Assembly (NCBI GenBank): GCA_024641255.1
Contig: JAHEDL010000026.1
Coordinates: 1 to 7,214 of the forward strand
Direction of reading: 5' to 3'
DNA length: 7,214 nt
Source: Pseudorhodobacter sp.
GTDB lineage: Bacteria; Pseudomonadota; Alphaproteobacteria; Rhodobacterales; Rhodobacteraceae
The translations under genes and the position numbers were made by a program. This document shows, one piece after another, positions 1-5,750 of this stretch (positions within the stretch are counted from its first letter, which is position 1; the number at the start of each line of letters is the position of its first letter). The notes below the pieces were generated by a model. That model was given only the letters and a program-made list of their open reading frames with translations. It did not search any database and had not been told where the DNA came from.

Positions 1-903
1 CCAGTTCAGCGCGGTGGTCGCCTCGCGCGCCAAGGCATAGTCGGCGACATAGGCTTCAAGGCAGCCGCGCTGACCGCAGCGGCACAAGGCACCGTCGAGC
101 TGCACTTTGGTGTGGCCCAGTTCCATCCCCAGCCGTTGCGAGCCGCGATAGATGCGGTGGTTCATCACAAAGCCCATGCCGACGCCATGTTCAAAGGTGA
201 CGACAGCAAAATCCGAAAGGCTGCGACCGGCGCCGAACCACAGTTCAGCGAGCGCCACCAGATTGGCGTCGTTGTCGATGGTGACGGGCAGGCCCAGCCG
301 GTCTTGCGCGGCTTGCGCCAAAGGCACCTGCCGGTCGGTCAGGGTGGAAGACCACAGCGCCACGCCTTCGGCATGGTCGACAAAGCCCGGCAGGCCGATG
401 CCAACGCCCGACAGCTCATTGCGGTTGATCCCCGCCTTGGCACAGACGCGGGCCAAAAGCGCCTCCATCGCGTCAAGCATTTCAGGCAGCGGCATCGGGC
501 CGGGGCGGCGCGGGTTGACCTCGTTTGCGATCAGGTTGCCGGCGAAATCGACGATCACCGCCGATTGTTCGCGGTCGGACATCTTCATGCCCGCCACCAG
601 ATGCGCCTGCGCGCGCACGCCCAACGCGACGGCGGGGCGGCCACGGCCGATATCGGTTTCGCGCGGGGCGGCGACCTCTTCGATCAGGCCCGCTTCGATC
701 AGTTCCGAGGTCATGGTGGTGACAGAGGCGGGCGAGACGCCCAGATCTTTGGCAACCTGCACCCGCGGGATCAGGCCCGAGGCGCGCACCCGTTCGAACA
801 CCTGCTGGCGCAGCGGGCGCATTGATTCGGACAGCGGCGGAATCAGCGGGCCGCAGCCGCGCTGCCCCGCATCGCCGTCTTCCGCAGCGCCGAAACCTGC
901 CAT
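1..903 (-). CDS. xylR: ROK-family transcriptional repressor, xylR-like (3' end cut by window edge)
   Basis: This gene reads without a stop from ATG at 903-901 to the left edge, giving 301 residues; the C-terminal part is missing (full ROK repressors are usually about 380-410 residues). A winged-helix HTH lies at about residues 30-78 (segment QVAKDLGVSPASVTTMTSEL). The ROK sugar-kinase-like domain follows, with GVGIGLPGFVD near 167-176, the DNDAN motif at 210-214 and a glycine-rich stretch at 240-263. The ROK zinc site is intact: H263, C274, C276 and C281 in GH-x10-CRCGQRGC. Such proteins bind sugar in the kinase-like domain and release DNA. The gene diverges from a xylose-type importer across 214 bp, so xylose-responsive repression of xylFHG is the likely job; the effector itself is inferred. 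A Shine-Dalgarno GAGGAT lies 7 nt upstream. A second in-frame Met is at residue 28, just before the HTH, and could be the true start. The family call is firm; the symbol rests on context. Confidence 0.9.
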   Translation of the reverse strand, partial: MAGFGAAEDGDAGQRGCGPLIPPLSESMRPLRQQVFERVRASGLIPRVQVAKDLGVSPASVTTMTSELIEAGLIEEVAAPRETDIGRGRPAVALGVRAQAHLVAGMKMSDREQSAVIVDFAGNLIANEVNPRRPGPMPLPEMLDAMEALLARVCAKAGINRNELSGVGIGLPGFVDHAEGVALWSSTLTDRQVPLAQAAQDRLGLPVTIDNDANLVALAELWFGAGRSLSDFAVVTFEHGVGMGFVMNHRIYRGSQRLGMELGHTKVQLDGALCRCGQRGCLEAYVADYALAREATTALNW

Positions 904-910
904 TTATTTG

Positions 911-916
911 ATCCTC
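911..916 (-). promoter_or_regulatory. Ribosome binding site of the ROK repressor
   Basis: On the minus strand the motif GAGGAT sits 7 nt before the ATG at 903. It supports that start over the internal Met at residue 28, whose upstream sequence is coding-like and has no comparable purine run. Confidence 0.6.
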
Positions 917-950
917 GAACTAAAAATTCACCGAACCCTTCACATCCTCC

Positions 951-976
951 CCAAAATTGCTGCAAAGCAGCATTGG
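951..976. repeat. Inverted repeat in the divergent promoter region (candidate operator)
   Basis: The core TGCTGC-AAA-GCAGCA at 958-972 is a perfect 6-bp inverted repeat around a 3-nt centre. It is flanked by CCAA at 951-954 and TTGG at 973-976, which are also complementary but offset by a 3-nt bulge (AAT) on the left arm. It lies about 50 bp upstream of the repressor start and 145 bp upstream of xylF. It could be an operator, or a hairpin in the repressor's 5' untranslated RNA. There is no T-run, so it is not a terminator. Confidence 0.45.
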
Positions 977-1023
977 ATTTGCGTGAAATTCCGGCAAGCC
1001 TGTTGTCGCCCAGCATTTTTATT

Positions 1024-1053
1024 TTGACAACTGAAATTATTAACGGCAATTTT
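1024..1053 (+). promoter_or_regulatory. Possible sigma-70-type promoter for xylF
   Basis: A perfect TTGACA lies at 1024-1029. With a 17-nt spacer the -10 position falls on CAATTT (1047-1052), a weak match in an AT-rich stretch. Transcription would start near 1059, giving a leader of about 60 nt before xylF. The GACAAC half of a split inverted repeat overlaps the -35 element, which would suit repressor binding. Only the -35 match is good, so this is tentative. Confidence 0.35.
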
Positions 1054-1105
1054 TCATCAGTTCAGGCGAATCTGCCGAACAGGTCATACGCTGGCCGAAT
1101 CCATA

Positions 1106-1111
1106 GGGAGG
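1106..1111 (+). promoter_or_regulatory. Strong ribosome binding site of xylF
   Basis: GGGAGG, followed by A, lies 6 nt before the ATG at 1118. It is the strongest Shine-Dalgarno match in the window, which fits high expression of a periplasmic binding protein and fixes the xylF start. Confidence 0.8.
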
Positions 1112-1117
1112 ATAAAT

Positions 1118-2143
1118 ATGCGTAAGGTAATTATGCTTGCGGTCATCGCCGCAGCTGGTTTTTCGTCTGCCGCTTTGGCGGAAGGCAAAAAGATCGGTGT
1201 GTCGTGGGCGCAGTTTCAAGAAGAGCGTTGGAAGATCGACGAAGCTGCTATGAAAGCAGCGATCGAAGCCAACGGCGACGAATACATCTCGGCGGACGCG
1301 CAGTCGTCGGCTGAAAAGCAGCTGTCGGACATCGACGCGCTGATCGCTCAGGGCGTTGACGCGCTGATCATCAACGCTTGGGACAAGGACGCTATCGGGC
1401 CGGCCATTGAAAAGGCAGCGGCTGAAGGCATCCCGATGGTGGGCTATGACCGTCTGATCGAAGACGCGCGCACCTTCTATCTGACCTTCGACAACAAGGG
1501 CGTTGGCAAGATCATCGCTGAAGAAGTCATGAAGGCCAAACCCGATGGCAACTATGCCATCATTCTGGGCGACCCCGGCGATCCGAACTCGGCTTTCCTG
1601 CGTTCGGGCATGGAAGAAGTCATCGGTGACGCTGTGAAGGCCGGCACGATCAAGATCGTCGGCGAAGCCAACACCGACGGCTGGAAGCCGGAAAATGCTC
1701 AGAAGAACATGGAGCAGATCCTGACCGCCAACAACAACGCCGTTGACGCCGTTCTGGCCGAAAACGACGGTATGGCTGGTGGTGCGGCGGCTGCTTTGGC
1801 GGCGCAAGGTCTGGTGGTTCCGCTGGGCGGCCAAGATGGCGACATCGCGGCAATCAACCGTGTGGCCCGTGGCACCCAGACCGTTTCGGTTTGGAAAGAC
1901 TCGCGTCAACTGGGTGATGCTGCCGGCAAAATCGCTTCGGCTTTGGCCAACGGCACCGCTTTGGACGCCATTGAAGGCGCAACCAAGTTCAACGGCGGCG
2001 AAAAGGGCGTAGAGATGAACGCCATCCTGCTGACCCCGACGGCGATCACCAAAGACACGCTGAACCTGGCGATTGATGGTGGCCACATCACCAAAGAACA
2101 AGCTTGCGAAGGCGCGATGGAAGGCATCGCTGCTTGCCAGTAA
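1118..2143 (+). CDS. xylF: D-xylose ABC transporter, periplasmic substrate-binding protein XylF
   Basis: This 341-residue protein captures the sugar in the periplasm and delivers it to the XylH permease. A Sec signal peptide is clear: positive start MRK, hydrophobic core, AxA site at residues 19-21, mature start at E22. The mature part is a type I periplasmic binding fold (Peripla_BP_4). It aligns by eye with E. coli XylF (330 residues) along its length: ERW near 36-38, YDRLI at 110-114, DGWKPENA at 187-194, LTANNN at 202-207, AEND at 214-217, GGQDGD at 237-242 and VWKD at 258-261. Counterparts of the E. coli ligand contacts as I recall them (Arg, Asp-Arg, Trp, Asn, Asp, Lys) appear as R37, D111-R112, W189, N216, D240 and K260, so xylose is the likely substrate. 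The only cysteines, C330 and C340, lie at the extreme C-terminus and could form a disulfide. More GCT and CGT codons than its neighbours suggest high expression. It is first in the xylFHG operon. Confidence 0.93.
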   Translation: MRKVIMLAVIAAAGFSSAALAEGKKIGVSWAQFQEERWKIDEAAMKAAIEANGDEYISADAQSSAEKQLSDIDALIAQGVDALIINAWDKDAIGPAIEKAAAEGIPMVGYDRLIEDARTFYLTFDNKGVGKIIAEEVMKAKPDGNYAIILGDPGDPNSAFLRSGMEEVIGDAVKAGTIKIVGEANTDGWKPENAQKNMEQILTANNNAVDAVLAENDGMAGGAAAALAAQGLVVPLGGQDGDIAAINRVARGTQTVSVWKDSRQLGDAAGKIASALANGTALDAIEGATKFNGGEKGVEMNAILLTPTAITKDTLNLAIDGGHITKEQACEGAMEGIAACQ

Positions 2144-2156
2144 GCTAGTCTGACGG

Positions 2157-2192
2157 TCCGGCGTCGTCTGCAAAGGCGGCGCCGGATTTTTT
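2157..2192 (+). terminator. Hairpin with T-run between xylF and xylH (intra-operon attenuator)
   Basis: The arms at 2157-2168 and 2175-2186 form a 12-bp GC-rich stem with two G-U wobbles and no mismatch. The loop is TGCAAA, and six T residues follow at 2187-2192. This has the form of an intrinsic terminator and lies 13 nt after the xylF stop. Since xylH and xylG continue on the same strand, it most likely terminates part of the transcripts and/or protects the xylF 3' end, so that binding protein exceeds membrane components. Confidence 0.85.
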
Positions 2193-2300
2193 CGATACTC
2201 TGGTTGCTTTGGGAAAAGCCGCCGTTACGCCATTAGCGCTTTCGTGCCGATATTCACGTTTTGCCGTGGCACCCCCCTCTCTTATATGCGGGACGAGGAC
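2193..2300 (+). other. xylF-xylH spacer
   Basis: These 108 nt separate the attenuator from the preferred xylH start. A small stem GCTTT-GGGA-AAAGC lies at 2206-2219. No convincing internal promoter is visible, so xylHG expression probably relies on read-through past the hairpin. In-frame alternative starts for xylH occur here: GTG at 2244 and ATG at 2286. Confidence 0.4.
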
Positions 2301-3608
2301 ATGACAGATACCCCTACTCACGCCCCTCAGGGCAGCAGCGATGCCAAACTTGGGCCGATTGCCCGGTTTATTCGCGGCACCGAACTTGACACCCGGATGC
2401 TGGGCATGGTCGGCGCGCTTTTGCTGATCTGGTTCGGCTTTCACATTTACGGCGCGCTGTTCAATGGCGGCGGCGTGTTTCTGACCCCGCGCAACCTGTG
2501 GAACCTGTCGGTGCAAACCTCGATGACGGGGATCATGGCGACGGGCATGGTGCTGGTGATCATCACCCGCAACATCGACCTGTCGGTCGGGTCGATTGTT
2601 GGCGTGACCGGCATGGTCATGGGCCTGTTGCAGGTAGAAATTCTGCCGCAATATCTTGGCCTTGGGCATCCTGCGATCTGGATTGTGACGGTGGCTGTCG
2701 GTCTGTTGACCGGGATTTTGATTGGCGCATTTCACGGCTGGCTGATTGCCTATCGCGGTATTCCGTCGTTCATCGTGACGCTGGGCGGCCTGATGGTGTG
2801 GCGCGGCATGGCGTTCTTGTCGGCCGATGGCCGCACGATTTCGCCGGTGGATGAAACCTTTGGTTTGCTGGGTGGCGGGCCGCACGGGTCTGTTGGCGCG
2901 ATGGGCAGCTGGATTGTCGGGATTTTGGGCTGTGCCGCGATCTTGTGGATCTTGCGGTCGGGTCGGGCGTCACGCAAGAAGCACAGCTTTGCGCTGCGCC
3001 CGATGTGGGCGGAATATGCGCTGGCAGCCCTTGGCTGCGGCACGCTGCTGGGCGCGGTTTTGATGGTAAACGCCTATCCGTGGCCGAAGGGGATCTTGAA
3101 GCAAGAAAACCTGCCGGTGGACGCGGTTGTGTCGCATGGCTTTGCCATTCCGGTGCTTATTCTGGCGGTGGTTGGCATCTTGATGACCATTCTGATGACC
3201 CGCACCCGCTTTGGCCGCTATGTGTTTGCGATTGGCGGCAACCCTGAAGCGGCGGCGCTTTCGGGCATCAACACCCGCTGGGTGACGCTGAAGATCTTTG
3301 CGCTGATGGGGATGCTGTCGGGCTTGGCGGCGGTTGTTGCCTCGGCCCGTCTGAACAGTGCCACCAACGCGCTTGGCGATCTGGACGAACTTTACGTCAT
3401 CGCGTCTGCCGTGGTTGGCGGCACGTCTTTGGCGGGTGGTGTTGGCACGATTTATGGCGCGATCATCGGGGCCTTGGTGATGCAATCGTTGCAGACCGGC
3501 ATGGTGCTGATTGGCTTTGGCGACGGGTCTTATCGCAAGATCGTGGTCGGCGTGGCGCTGGTTCTGGCCGTGTATCTTGACAATCTGTACCGCAAGAAAA
3601 CCAAGTGA
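2301..3608 (+). CDS. xylH: D-xylose ABC transporter, permease XylH
   Basis: This is the inner-membrane permease of the xylose importer, family BPD_transp_2, 435 residues from ATG at 2301 (E. coli XylH is about 393). It has a polar N-terminal tail of about 30 residues, then roughly ten to twelve hydrophobic segments, for example near 33-50, 72-88, 95-112, 126-148, 155-173, 203-217, 238-257, 281-299, 331-349, 383-400 and 413-427. Family hallmarks are RNIDLSVGS near 90-98 and the cytoplasmic ATPase-contact region [20 protein letters not shown] (305-324). The conserved tail [20 protein letters not shown] spans 371-390. The hydrophilic stretch 219-236 ([12 protein letters not shown] and on) is a basic cytoplasmic loop. 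The start is uncertain: GAGG lies only 2 nt before ATG 2301, while GTG 2244 and ATG 2286 have no ribosome site; I chose 2301 because MTDTP begins a typical polar N-terminus. It follows xylF and abuts xylG. Confidence 0.92.
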   Translation: MTDTPTHAPQGSSDAKLGPIARFIRGTELDTRMLGMVGALLLIWFGFHIYGALFNGGGVFLTPRNLWNLSVQTSMTGIMATGMVLVIITRNIDLSVGSIVGVTGMVMGLLQVEILPQYLGLGHPAIWIVTVAVGLLTGILIGAFHGWLIAYRGIPSFIVTLGGLMVWRGMAFLSADGRTISPVDETFGLLGGGPHGSVGAMGSWIVGILGCAAILWILRSGRASRKKHSFALRPMWAEYALAALGCGTLLGAVLMVNAYPWPKGILKQENLPVDAVVSHGFAIPVLILAVVGILMTILMTRTRFGRYVFAIGGNPEAAALSGINTRWVTLKIFALMGMLSGLAAVVASARLNSATNALGDLDELYVIASAVVGGTSLAGGVGTIYGAIIGALVMQSLQTGMVLIGFGDGSYRKIVVGVALVLAVYLDNLYRKKTK

Positions 3609-3613
3609 GGAGA
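3608..3613 (+). promoter_or_regulatory. Ribosome binding site that sets the xylG start
   Basis: AGGAGA begins on the last base of the xylH stop codon and lies 6 nt before ATG 3620. It decides for the ATG over an in-frame GTG at 3605 that overlaps the xylH stop. xylH and xylG are therefore probably translationally coupled. Confidence 0.75.
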
Positions 3614-3619
3614 GAAAGC

Positions 3620-4378
3620 ATGGCAAATTCTGGAACTCCTCTGGTCGAACTGCGCGACATTTCGATTGCGTTCGGCGGGATCAAGGCGGTCGACCATGTG
3701 TCGATTGACCTGTATCCGGGCGAAGTTGTGGGCCTGTTGGGCCATAACGGCGCGGGCAAATCGACGCTGATCAAATGCCTGTCGGGGGCCTATAAGGCCG
3801 ATGCGGGCGAGATTTTGATCAACGGCGAAAAGGCCGAGATTTCGAACCCGCGCGATGCACGCAGCTATAACATCGAAACCATCTACCAGACGCTGGCTTT
3901 GGCCGACAATCTGGATGCGGCGTCGAACCTGTTTCTGGGCCGCGAGATTGTGGGCCCGGGCGGTTTTCTGGACGATTCTGCGATGGAGGCCGAAACCCGC
4001 AAGATCATGGCGCGGTTGAACCCGAACTTCCGCAAATTCAACGTGCCGGTGTCGGCGCTGTCGGGCGGGCAACGCCAGTCGGTCGCGATTGCGCGCGCGG
4101 TGTATTTCAACGCCAAGATCTTGATCATGGACGAACCCACTGCAGCCCTTGGCCCGCATGAAACCCAGATGGTGGCAGAGCTTATTCAGGAATTGAAAAA
4201 GCAGGGCATCGGGATTTTCCTGATTGAACATGACATCCATGCGGTGATGGATCTGTGCGATCGCGCCGTGGTGATGAAAAACGGGCAGCGCGTTGGCACG
4301 GTGAACGTGAACGAGGTGACGGATGAAGACATCCTTGGCATGATCATCATGGGCAAAAAGCCGCCGCAAGCGGTGTAG
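3620..4378 (+). CDS. xylG: D-xylose ABC transporter, ATP-binding protein XylG (single-domain form)
   Basis: This cytoplasmic ATPase powers import through XylH. From ATG 3620 it has 252 residues and one complete nucleotide-binding domain. Walker A is GHNGAGKST (41-49), the Q-loop glutamine is Q90, the signature LSGGQ is at 147-151, Walker B is ILIMDE (167-172, catalytic E172) and the switch histidine is H204 (LIEHD). E. coli XylG is about 513 residues with two fused ATPase domains, so this protein must work as a homodimer, as in FrcA-type transporters of alphaproteobacteria. The D-loop region reads TAALGPHET, as is usual in that group. Only 11 nt separate it from the xylH stop, and a hairpin terminator follows at 4396-4423. 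The transporter role is certain; xylose specificity comes from XylF. Confidence 0.92.
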   Translation: MANSGTPLVELRDISIAFGGIKAVDHVSIDLYPGEVVGLLGHNGAGKSTLIKCLSGAYKADAGEILINGEKAEISNPRDARSYNIETIYQTLALADNLDAASNLFLGREIVGPGGFLDDSAMEAETRKIMARLNPNFRKFNVPVSALSGGQRQSVAIARAVYFNAKILIMDEPTAALGPHETQMVAELIQELKKQGIGIFLIEHDIHAVMDLCDRAVVMKNGQRVGTVNVNEVTDEDILGMIIMGKKPPQAV

Positions 4379-4395
4379 GCCTTGGCAAAAGACCG

Positions 4396-4423
4396 GGCGC
4401 GGGGGCAAGCCTCGCGCCTTTTT
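4396..4423 (+). terminator. Rho-independent terminator after xylG
   Basis: Arms 4396-4404 and 4410-4418 form a 9-bp GC-rich stem with one G-U wobble. The loop is GCAAG, and five T residues follow at 4419-4423. It lies 17 nt after the xylG stop and ends the xylFHG unit. It also lies only 19 nt before the next start codon on the same strand, which limits where that gene's promoter can be. Confidence 0.85.
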
Positions 4424-4430
4424 CATATTT

Positions 4431-4434
4431 AGGA
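4431..4434 (+). promoter_or_regulatory. Ribosome binding site of the haloperoxidase gene
   Basis: AGGA lies 8 nt before ATG 4443, in the short AT-rich gap after the terminator. It is a moderate match and supports the ATG as the start. Confidence 0.55.
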
Positions 4435-4442
4435 TCAAGATC

Positions 4443-5747
4443 ATGCAGCGCCGTCACTTCCTTGCCCTTGCCAGTGCCTCAGCGTTTGTCAGCGGTTTGC
4501 CGCAGGCCGTGCAGGCAAGTGCCGCGCCGCAAGATGTGGTGCAGACATGGTATCGGCTGGTGCTGGAACTGGTGCGCCACACCGCCACCTATTCGCCCCC
4601 CGTGGCTGCCCGCGCCTTTGGCTATCTGGGCGTGGCGGGGTATGAGGCGGTGGCAAGCGGGCTCGGGGCGGCTTCGCTTGCGGGGCAGGTCAATGGGCTG
4701 ACTGCGGTGCCCGCGCGCGAGGCGGCGGTTTATGATGAAAATCTGGTGCTGCATGGGGTGATGTGCGAGGCGGTGTTTACGTTTTTCGGCAACACCGGCC
4801 CAACCGGGCAGCGCGCAATGGCGGCGATGAAGGCAAAGCTGGGCGCCAAGTTGGCGGCGGGGGTGGCCGAAGATGTGGTGGCGCGCAGCCTTGCCTATGG
4901 CGCAAGCGTGGCCAAGCATATCGAGGAATGGAGCCAATCTGACGGCGGCGCGGTAATCGACAACATGGGCTTTCCGCGTGAATGGGTGCTGACGGCGGGG
5001 CCAGAGCATTGGCTGCCCACGTCGAAAATCGTGCAGCAACAAGCGCCTTTGCTGCCAAATTGGGGCAAAAACCGCCCGTTCGCGATGCGGCCAGACGCAG
5101 TGTGCGGGTTGGCCGAGCCGGTGGCGTATTCCGAAGACCCGGCGTCAGAGTTCTACAAACAGGCGATGGAGGTTTACGACACCTCTAAATCGCTGACGGA
5201 CGAGCAGAAAACCATCGCGAAGTTCTGGTCGGATGACCCGATGCTGTCGCCCACCCCGCCGGGGCATTGGGTGTCGATCACACTGGAAATCTTGCAGGCG
5301 CAGGGGGCCGATCTGGCGCATAGCGTTGATGCGCTGGCGCGGATTGGCATGGCTGTGGCGGATGGCTTTATTGCCTGCTGGCAGGCCAAGTTCGAATATG
5401 ACCGCATCCGCCCGGTCAGCTATATCAAGCGGGTGATCGACCCGAAATGGGAGCCGATGCTGATCACCCCGCCGTTCCCGGAATATCCGTCGGGTCATGC
5501 GACACAATCGGGCGCCGCGGCAGAGGTGCTGACGGCCGTGTTTGGCGACAATTTCGCTTTTGATGATGCCACCCATGTGGATGACAACATTCCGGCCCGG
5601 CATTTCGCAAGTTTCAAGGCGGCGGCAGAGGAAGCGGCGGCGTCGCGGCTTTACGGCGGCATCCATTTCCGCGCGGCAAACGAGAATGGGCTAAAGCAAG
5701 GCGCCTGCGTGGGCGCAAGCGTCAACCTTTTGAAAACGCTGGGATAA
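4443..5747 (+). CDS. Vanadium-dependent haloperoxidase / PAP2-superfamily enzyme, exported
   Basis: This 434-residue protein belongs to the vanadium haloperoxidase/PAP2 superfamily. Haloperoxidases use vanadate and hydrogen peroxide to oxidise halides; related proteins cleave phosphate esters. The N-terminus MQRRHFLALASASAFVSG has a twin-arginine RRxFL core, a hydrophobic stretch and an ASA site at 25-27, suggesting Tat export to the periplasm. All vanadate/phosphate ligands match the fungal chloroperoxidase pattern: K316-x6-R323-P324, P349-S350-G351-H352 (H352 the acid-base or nucleophilic His), and S401-R402 with H408 six residues after R402. W313 and F345 occupy positions that I recall as W350 and F397 in Curvularia chloroperoxidase. 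The last Asp of SRxxxGxHxxxD is replaced by Ala. The N-terminal 300 residues are mostly helical-looking, as in this family. Codon use is GCG/GCC-rich, unlike xylF. The gene starts 19 nt after a terminator and is followed after 3 nt by an exported FG-GAP protein. Halide specificity, or phosphatase activity instead, cannot be settled from sequence. Confidence 0.85.
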   Translation: MQRRHFLALASASAFVSGLPQAVQASAAPQDVVQTWYRLVLELVRHTATYSPPVAARAFGYLGVAGYEAVASGLGAASLAGQVNGLTAVPAREAAVYDENLVLHGVMCEAVFTFFGNTGPTGQRAMAAMKAKLGAKLAAGVAEDVVARSLAYGASVAKHIEEWSQSDGGAVIDNMGFPREWVLTAGPEHWLPTSKIVQQQAPLLPNWGKNRPFAMRPDAVCGLAEPVAYSEDPASEFYKQAMEVYDTSKSLTDEQKTIAKFWSDDPMLSPTPPGHWVSITLEILQAQGADLAHSVDALARIGMAVADGFIACWQAKFEYDRIRPVSYIKRVIDPKWEPMLITPPFPEYPSGHATQSGAAAEVLTAVFGDNFAFDDATHVDDNIPARHFASFKAAAEEAAASRLYGGIHFRAANENGLKQGACVGASVNLLKTLG

Positions 5748-5750
5748 CGC

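Larger units (their letters stand above)
904..1117. promoter_or_regulatory. Divergent xylR-xylF control region
   Basis: This 214-bp gap carries no plausible gene and is clearly more AT-rich than its flanks, as expected for a shared promoter and operator region. It holds both Shine-Dalgarno sites, a perfect inverted repeat at 958-972, a second split inverted repeat (GTTGTC at 1002-1007 with GACAAC at 1026-1031) and a TTGACA element at 1024-1029. TGAAATT occurs at 984-990 and again at 1032-1038, each followed shortly by CGGCAA. Any of these could be ROK repressor half-sites, but none can be assigned from sequence alone. Confidence 0.7.

Noticed and set aside
112..1027. Long plus-strand open frames (237 and 291 codons) over the repressor gene
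   Set aside because: They are opposite-strand shadows of the ROK gene in GC-rich DNA. The minus-strand frame has an HTH, a ROK domain and a zinc motif; these have nothing recognisable.
1040..2173. 377-codon open frame on the minus strand covering all of xylF
   Set aside because: It is the antisense shadow of xylF, whose identity is clear. The translation is rich in Arg, His and Gln, has no recognisable domain and reads through the hairpin region.
2244..2272. GTGCC/GGCAC and CACG/CGTG complementary pairs before xylH
   Set aside because: The arms are only 4-5 bp, share a base so cannot all form, and have no T-run; they are likely chance matches in GC-rich DNA.
2244..2300. GTG 2244 or ATG 2286 as the xylH start
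   Set aside because: Neither has an upstream Shine-Dalgarno match, and the added residues do not look like a permease N-terminus. ATG 2301 is preferred but its own ribosome site is close, so this is a judgement and not a proof.
3605..3619. GTG at 3605 as the xylG start
   Set aside because: It overlaps the xylH stop, and the AGGAGA ribosome site would then lie inside the coding sequence; that site is well placed for ATG 3620.
2145..4444. Minus-strand open frames of 246, 218 and 304 codons over xylH and xylG
   Set aside because: They show the typical composition of antisense shadows (His, Arg and Gln rich), overlap firm transporter genes and have no ribosome site or family motif.
4443..5747. 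Annotation as a membrane PAP2 lipid phosphatase
   Set aside because: The protein is 434 residues with a signal peptide and no set of membrane helices around the motifs. Ligand spacing and the Trp and Phe positions fit soluble haloperoxidases better, although phosphatase activity is not excluded.
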